DNA of 44,612 nt, taken from Fidelibacterota bacterium. Lineage in GTDB: Bacteria; Fidelibacterota; UBA8477; JABMPR01. The stretch spans positions 1-44,612 of the forward strand of contig JABIFG010000050.1 of NCBI GenBank assembly GCA_018650795.1, written 5' to 3'. Both the position numbers and the translations under genes were made by a program. Under the pieces are notes generated by a model. It ran no database searches. It was given only the letters and a program-made list of their open reading frames with translations, and was not told where the DNA came from. Positions 39,706 through 44,612 of this stretch are shown piece after piece. The stretch's first letter is position 1; each line of letters starts with the position of its first letter.

Positions 39706-42159
39706 ATGTTTTCAAAATTGATACAAAACGATAAAGCCAAAGCAGCTGGTATCTTCCTGGTAGTGCTTCTGATCCTCTTTTCTGCAGTCTTTTTTAAGGG
39801 ATACATTTTTGGTGGGGGTGATACTACTGCGTCACGAGGAATGACCAAACAACTTGGGATTTATCATTCTGAGACAGGTGAGTACCCACTCTGGCAACCC
39901 TACATTTTTTCAGGTATGCCTGCCTTCAGTAGTATGATGTATACAAAATGGGTCTATTTCCCCAACTTTGTCCTGGGTTTTCTCAACAAATTAGGTATGC
40001 CAGCAATCTGGACAATGATATTGCACTATCTCCTGGCAGCTATGGGTGTCTACACGCTTTTAAGGTATCTCAAGGTTGATTTCCTGGCCGCTCTTCTCAG
40101 TGGATTGGCTTATATGCTCATGCCTCTCATGGTTGTGTGGATCTCGGCCGGTCATGGATCCCAAATGATGACAGCCGCGTATCTACCCTGGCTCATTTAT
40201 GCCACAAAACGAATACTTGACCAGCCAGACTTAAAAGGTCTGATCATCCTTGCTGTTGTAGCTGGTTTACAGCTTCAACGGGGACACGTACAAGTCGCCT
40301 ATTATGGCTGGATGGCCATTGGTTGGTATGTTGTGATTGAAGTAATCTTCAGGGCAATCGAGAAAAACTGGAAAAATTTCCATCTATCAATCGGATATTT
40401 AATTGGAGGTCTGGTTCTTGGAGTTGGATTGGCGGCAGTCCTTTACATTCCTTCCCTGGCTTATGTCGCTCACACTATTCGAAGTGGAAGCGCTGGTGGG
40501 GGACTGGAATATGGGTATGCAACGAGCTGGTCATTCCCACCTTATGAATTTCTGGCACTCTTTTTCTCGGACTGGTTTGGTTTTGGTGGGCAAACATATT
40601 GGGGAGGGAAATCTTTTACAGAGCATTCTGACTTCATTGGAATGACGCTCCTCATCCTCATGGTTGCAGCATTTTTTAATCGGGAAAACCTCAAAGAGAA
40701 AATATTCCTGGTCTCAACCATGTTGCTGGCTTTGCTGATAAGTTTTGGGAGTTATTGGCCCTATCTCTATGATATCCTTTTCAAGCTACTGCCATTTTTT
40801 AATAAATTCAGAGTCCCATCCATGATTCTCATACTAATGGAACTCATGGCGGCCGTCCTGGCTGGAATTGGCCTTTACACTTTGGTAAACCTTGATGAAA
40901 AACGTCGAGGGGAGCTGGTCAAAGGCATACTCGTTGCAACCAGCATAATGGGTGGCCTCTTTGTCATAGTTCTGCTTTTCAAAGGTATGATAACAGGTGC
41001 TTTTTCAAGTGCCCTTACTGCCTCTCCAAAATATCATCCTCAGTTGAGTAACGCCAGAATTGATATGTTTTACTCAAGTGTCATTAAAGGCTTGTTTATC
41101 GGGACACTCGGCCTGGCGCTCATATGGGCTTACTTCACTCAAAAAATTAAAGGAATGGTTCTTTCTGTCGTCATGGTAGCTCTGGTTGTAGTGGAGTTGG
41201 GTCACATTGATCTACGCTTTACGAAAAAAGCAGTAGCAAAAAAGAGAGTTCTGGCTGGAGAGCAAGCAACACCAGCTATTCGAAAATTAAAACAACTCAC
41301 TTTAGAGAATCCAGGTCGCATATTCCCCGTCCATACCCTGTTTGGATCAAATGGATGGGCTTTGCATGGTTTGGAATCAATAGGGGGCTATAGTCCTGCA
41401 AAATTGAAAATTCTTCAGGACTTTCTAAACTCAACCAATATTGAGCAAACTTTTTTACCAAAATATTATTCACAAACAGCCAGTGGCGCAGCACCAAAAC
41501 TTATTTCAGAAGTGGATCCTGCACTCAGGAAGCGTCACCTCGATGTGCTCAGGAATCTGAATGTGAAATACCTGGTCTCTCCTTATCCTTTGAATGATCC
41601 TCTCTTTAAACTGATAGATCAACCCCTCCATATCATCCGAGGACAACGTGCCCAGGTGCTTATTTATGAGTTTGTAGATGCTTATGAACGTGGGTGGTTT
41701 GTCCCAGAAATCAAGACAGTTACGACCTCCACGGCCCTGAGCTCACAGATGGATACCTCTACCAGGAGCCCCGCGGAACTCGCCTATGTTCTTGATCCTG
41801 AGAGAAAACTTACTAGCAGCACTTTTGGCGTTGGCACGGTAGCAGTCGAGAAACATTCCCTCCAATCACTAGAACTAAGTACCGATAATGATCAGGATGG
41901 GTTTTTGCTTGTAAGCGAGGTCTTTTATCCAGCGGGATGGTCAATTTACATGGATGGTGAGACCAAACTGGAAATGTTCGCCACCAATGAACTTATTCGT
42001 GGTATTCCAGTTCCTGCAGGTCAGCATACCTTGAAATTTGTCTATGAGCCAGGATCGGTTATAGCAGGCTTCAGAATCACCTTGTTGTCATTTCTCATCC
42101 TTCTGGGTTTGGGTGGGTTACTCATTTATAGAAGCAGGAAATCCACCGAGCAAGAGTAA
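39706..42159 (+). CDS. YfhO-family polytopic membrane protein
   Basis: The 817-residue product has about 12 membrane helices in its first 500 residues, including FKGYIFGGGDTTASRGM and WQPYIFSGMPAFSSMMYT early on. A C-terminal periplasmic domain of about 280 residues ends in LVSEVFYPAGWSIYMDGE and a final helix. This is the layout of YfhO (PF09586-like) proteins, which resemble GT-C glycosyltransferases. In some bacteria YfhO acts in glycosylating lipoteichoic acid. It lies 50 nt after wecB and shares one base with the kinase gene (TAATG). A role in modifying the glycan made by the upstream locus is inferred from position. Confidence 0.85.
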   Translation: MFSKLIQNDKAKAAGIFLVVLLILFSAVFFKGYIFGGGDTTASRGMTKQLGIYHSETGEYPLWQPYIFSGMPAFSSMMYTKWVYFPNFVLGFLNKLGMPAIWTMILHYLLAAMGVYTLLRYLKVDFLAALLSGLAYMLMPLMVVWISAGHGSQMMTAAYLPWLIYATKRILDQPDLKGLIILAVVAGLQLQRGHVQVAYYGWMAIGWYVVIEVIFRAIEKNWKNFHLSIGYLIGGLVLGVGLAAVLYIPSLAYVAHTIRSGSAGGGLEYGYATSWSFPPYEFLALFFSDWFGFGGQTYWGGKSFTEHSDFIGMTLLILMVAAFFNRENLKEKIFLVSTMLLALLISFGSYWPYLYDILFKLLPFFNKFRVPSMILILMELMAAVLAGIGLYTLVNLDEKRRGELVKGILVATSIMGGLFVIVLLFKGMITGAFSSALTASPKYHPQLSNARIDMFYSSVIKGLFIGTLGLALIWAYFTQKIKGMVLSVVMVALVVVELGHIDLRFTKKAVAKKRVLAGEQATPAIRKLKQLTLENPGRIFPVHTLFGSNGWALHGLESIGGYSPAKLKILQDFLNSTNIEQTFLPKYYSQTASGAAPKLISEVDPALRKRHLDVLRNLNVKYLVSPYPLNDPLFKLIDQPLHIIRGQRAQVLIYEFVDAYERGWFVPEIKTVTTSTALSSQMDTSTRSPAELAYVLDPERKLTSSTFGVGTVAVEKHSLQSLELSTDNDQDGFLLVSEVFYPAGWSIYMDGETKLEMFATNELIRGIPVPAGQHTLKFVYEPGSVIAGFRITLLSFLILLGLGGLLIYRSRKSTEQE

Positions 42160-43685
42160 TGCGAGAATTCAGATCAACCACCAACATTAAGCTGGGGCTT
42201 TTTGTTCTCAGCATTCTGATTATCAGTGGCTCTCTGCTGTACACAAATTGGTTGGTTAAGGCATTACGTGATGATAATCTTCGTTTTCTAAACTATAACT
42301 CGAAATTGTTAGCCAATGCGCTCTCCGCTGACTTGCAAAGCAAAGCCTATCTGGATGAACAGCGTCAATTCTTGAGCTACAATGTCAATCTATATGCAAC
42401 TGCCCTCTCGGCGGACTCGCCCAGTATGGATTTTGCCTTCAATCAGATTATTCGCAATATCAGTTTTCCTGTAATTATCACTGTGATAGAGAGCGGCGAC
42501 CAGCTTATCTATGCTCATCGAAATATTGCAGTACCAGCTGACTTAAGCGAAGATGATCTTCAGATATTTCTGCTAGAGACAGTTACCGCAATGGATATCC
42601 AGAACGATGCAATACCGGTCAAGTATATGGACCGGGAAATCATGAGGATCCACTTCGGAAGGGTTGAACCAAGGGAGTTTGACGCCATTGTAGAGAATAT
42701 TTTGCGGGCTGTGAACTTTCCCATGATTTTGACCAAAAAAAATGCCCAGGGGATTGATGAAATACAGGATCATACCATAGTATTGGATACCAGTGTGGAG
42801 CCAGATGAGCGTCCTGATATGCTTCAAATGGCTTTACGGCGCATGGACTCAAAAAATGATCCGGTCCCTGTTGAATTTGGAAATGAAACTGTCATGCTCA
42901 TCCATTATGAGGATTCTGGATTAATCCAGGCGCTGCGTTGGTTTCCATTTATTGAATTTGGTATTATGGGCGGGTTTATCCTGCTGGGTTTTGCAGGGTT
43001 TCAGTTTATCAGAAAAGCTGAGCATCGCGGTATCTGGGTCGGGCTTTCAAAGGAAACCGCTCATCAGCTGGGGACACCACTATCATCTCTCATGGGATGG
43101 ATTGAATTATTGAGGCAGGAGGAGAATAGAGAGCAAACCAGTCAAATTGTAGAGGAGATGGATCGTGATCTACAGAGGCTGAATCAGGTTGCAGACCGCT
43201 TCTCAAAAATCGGTGCCGGTGTAAAATTAGAGAATCTTTCTATAAAAGAATTGGTGGAACCGGTGCTTGGATACGTTCAGCGTCGCATTCCACAGTGGGG
43301 CAAAACTATAAGCGTTGAATTTGATTGCCCCGAGGATTTTGTAGTATTGGCCCATGCAGAATTGTTTGGTTGGGCGTTTGAAAACTTGTTAAAAAATTCT
43401 GTTGATGCCATAAAAGGTGATGAAGGGATGATTCAAGTCCAGGTTCAGCAACGTAGTAACTGGATTCAAATCAGGGTTCGTGATAATGGGGAAGGGATTC
43501 CCTTGAGGGATCACAAAAACATCTTCAGGCCAGGGTGGAGTTCAAAAAAACGTGGTTGGGGTCTGGGTTTGAGTCTCGTTGAACGCATCATTCGCGAATA
43601 CCATCTGGGAGATATCACGGTTGAGTCTGCACCCGGTCAAGGTACCAGCTTTGAAATAAGCCTGAGAACCTCGGCAAGTGACTGA
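42159..43685 (+). CDS. Sensor histidine kinase with a tandemly duplicated sensor region
   Basis: The 508-residue product has a helix at about 11-32, an extracytoplasmic sensor (33-262), a second helix (about 264-285), the phospho-acceptor H302 in KETAHQLGTPLSS, and a complete ATPase domain: N box ENLLKNSVDAI, G1 VRDNGEGI, F box FRPGWSSK and G2 GWGLGLSLVERII. There is no clear HAMP domain. The sensor is internally repeated: FPVIIT (103), NDAIPV (149) and IMRIHF (161) recur as FPMILT (187), NDPVPV (233) and VMLIHY (245), each exactly 84 residues later. A shorter repeat precedes it (residues 43-58 and 71-86, 11 of 16 identical). The start overlaps the yfhO stop (TAATG). No response regulator is adjacent; porX in this window is a possible but unproven partner. 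Confidence 0.9.
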   Translation: MREFRSTTNIKLGLFVLSILIISGSLLYTNWLVKALRDDNLRFLNYNSKLLANALSADLQSKAYLDEQRQFLSYNVNLYATALSADSPSMDFAFNQIIRNISFPVIITVIESGDQLIYAHRNIAVPADLSEDDLQIFLLETVTAMDIQNDAIPVKYMDREIMRIHFGRVEPREFDAIVENILRAVNFPMILTKKNAQGIDEIQDHTIVLDTSVEPDERPDMLQMALRRMDSKNDPVPVEFGNETVMLIHYEDSGLIQALRWFPFIEFGIMGGFILLGFAGFQFIRKAEHRGIWVGLSKETAHQLGTPLSSLMGWIELLRQEENREQTSQIVEEMDRDLQRLNQVADRFSKIGAGVKLENLSIKELVEPVLGYVQRRIPQWGKTISVEFDCPEDFVVLAHAELFGWAFENLLKNSVDAIKGDEGMIQVQVQQRSNWIQIRVRDNGEGIPLRDHKNIFRPGWSSKKRGWGLGLSLVERIIREYHLGDITVESAPGQGTSFEISLRTSASD

Positions 43686-43760
43686 AAATCCTTGATTTTT
43701 TCGCGGGGAAATTATGTTTGACATGCCACAGGGCGCCGGTTAGATTACGTCGCTTTTTTG

Positions 43761-43783
43761 TGACCGTAGGTGGTCATAGACCA
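43761..43783 (+). promoter_or_regulatory. Possible L13 leader structure with two alternative hairpins
   Basis: TGACC (43761-43765) can pair with GGTCA (43772-43776); the same middle bases TGGTC (43771-43775) can instead pair with GACCA (43779-43783). The two stems exclude each other and lie 20-40 nt before the rplM start. Ribosomal-protein leaders that bind their own product are known for L13 in other bacteria; whether this is one is inference. Confidence 0.3.
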
Positions 43784-43802
43784 AGAATGAGAAGGAATAG
43801 AA

Positions 43803-44234
43803 TTGAAAACGTATAATGTAAAAGCAAGTGAAATCGAGAGAGAGTGGTGGATTGTAGATGCCACTGATAAAACACTCGGTAGACTCTCAACTACGATTGC
43901 TCAAATCCTGAGGGGAAAGCACAAACCAACCTTTGTTCCCCATCTTGACAGCGGTGATTTTATCGTTGTTACTAATGCAGAAAAAATTCGTGTCACTGGA
44001 AATAAAGAAGAACAGAAAACTTATTTCCGTCACAGTGGCTATCCAGGTGGAGCTCGTTTTACATCGTTGAAACAGTTGCGCGAGAAGCATCCAGAACGGA
44101 TTCTTGAACATGCTGTAAAAGGAATGCTCCCACACAATCGTCTTGGTCGTGCCCAGATCAAGAAATTGAAAATTTATAAGGGTGATTCTCATCCTCATGA
44201 GGCACAACAACCCAAACCACTCGAGGTAGGCTAG
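43803..44234 (+). CDS. rplM: 50S ribosomal protein L13
   Basis: The 143-residue product matches L13 throughout: [64 protein letters not shown], and [16 protein letters not shown]. The start is TTG, with GAAGGA 6 nt upstream. The next in-frame codon upstream that could matter is a stop at 43788, and no ATG, GTG or TTG lies between, so the TTG is secure. rpsI follows after 3 nt, the usual L13-S9 pair. Confidence 0.97.
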   Translation: MKTYNVKASEIEREWWIVDATDKTLGRLSTTIAQILRGKHKPTFVPHLDSGDFIVVTNAEKIRVTGNKEEQKTYFRHSGYPGGARFTSLKQLREKHPERILEHAVKGMLPHNRLGRAQIKKLKIYKGDSHPHEAQQPKPLEVG

Positions 44235-44237
44235 TCC

Positions 44238-44612
44238 ATGAGTACATCAACTACATTTTATGCTACCGGAAAACGCAAAAGCTCAATTGCTCGCGTTTAT
44301 ATGACCCCTGGCAAGGGCATTATCAAAGTTAACAACCGAGAGCTCGATGAATATTTCGGTCGTAAAACACTGAGAATGATTGTTCACGAAGCATTGGAAT
44401 TAACAGAGAATACAGGTCGTTATGATATTTCTGTCAATGTTAACGGCGGTGGATTATCCGGACAGGCTTACGCAATTCGGCATGGTATTTCACGTGCTTT
44501 GCAGGGTGATAATAATGAACTACGGCCAGTGCTTAAAAAAGCCGGTCTGCTAACCCGTGATGCTCGTAAGAAAGAGCGTAAAAAATACGGTTTGGCCGGT
44601 GCACGTAAAGCC
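44238..44612 (+). CDS. rpsI: 30S ribosomal protein S9 (partial, runs off the window)
   Basis: From the ATG at 44238 the frame stays open to the window end, giving 125 residues. They match S9: [58 protein letters not shown], and [23 protein letters not shown]. Only the last few residues (family end PQFSKR) should be missing. It follows rplM by 3 nt in the conserved L13-S9 operon. Confidence 0.97.
   Translation, partial: MSTSTTFYATGKRKSSIARVYMTPGKGIIKVNNRELDEYFGRKTLRMIVHEALELTENTGRYDISVNVNGGGLSGQAYAIRHGISRALQGDNNELRPVLKKAGLLTRDARKKERKKYGLAGARKA

Noticed and set aside
43787-43816. Ten-codon frame overlapping the rplM start
   Set aside because: It is out of frame, short and coincides with the rplM ribosome binding site; likely chance.
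1-44612. tRNA genes, CRISPR arrays, insertion sequences or prophage
   Set aside because: Intergenic gaps were read for tRNA-like ends, regular repeats and transposase-like frames, and none was found.

Overview
The window looks like a chromosomal segment from a Gram-negative bacterium of the FCB (Bacteroidetes/Chlorobi-like) assemblage. Candidatus Marinimicrobia or a neighbouring phylum is my best guess, not a demonstrated assignment. The clues are a PorX-type response regulator with a PglZ domain, an outer-membrane beta-barrel protein ending in Phe, a histidine kinase with the H-box KETAHQLGTPLSS that I recall from Bacteroidetes-like kinases, and moderately AT-rich DNA. Several genes start at GTG or TTG, including rplM. 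No tRNA, CRISPR array or insertion sequence was seen.

Layout. (1) 1-410: the 3' end of a 23S rRNA, a short spacer, 5S rRNA and a strong rho-independent terminator. (2) 689-7810: a probable envelope-signalling operon made of a secreted protein of unknown family, a periplasmic FecR-domain protein, a large Ig-like plus beta-barrel outer-membrane protein, and a CHASE2 adenylate cyclase. (3) 7883-10577: porX, tsaE and tsaB, tightly packed. (4) 10719-15743: housekeeping genes accD, surE, guaA and glmS. (5) 15747-21368: an LpoA-like TPR plus periplasmic-binding-fold protein, the YfiH/laccase-domain protein, uppP, holA, and an ECF sigma factor with its zinc-finger anti-sigma. (6) 21570-26546: a GGDEF diguanylate cyclase with an intact product-inhibition site, an NhaC-type antiporter and a TPR protein. 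(7) 26620-39656: a surface-glycan locus with four glycosyltransferases, a Wzx-type flippase, a 4Fe-4S FrhB-like protein, a polysaccharide pyruvyl transferase, a KASIII, an SDR, an inverted pair encoding an AAC(3)-fold acyltransferase and a CE4 (WalW-like) deacetylase, and wecB. (8) 39706-44612: a YfhO-family membrane protein, a histidine kinase whose sensor region is internally duplicated, then rplM and a truncated rpsI.

How it fits together. The envelope theme runs through the window: peptidoglycan and lipid-carrier supply (glmS, LpoA-like, uppP), glycan assembly and export, and several ways of sensing the envelope (FecR/barrel/CHASE2-cAMP, PorX, ECF sigma/anti-sigma, c-di-GMP, histidine kinase). 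The most interesting points are the FecR-barrel-cyclase operon, the tandemly duplicated kinase sensor, and the co-location of a deacetylase, an AAC(3)-type acyltransferase, a KASIII and a ketoreductase-like SDR. That last group could strip an N-acetyl group from a sugar and replace it with another acyl group such as 3-hydroxybutyryl. All functional statements come from reading motifs by eye; no database search was run.
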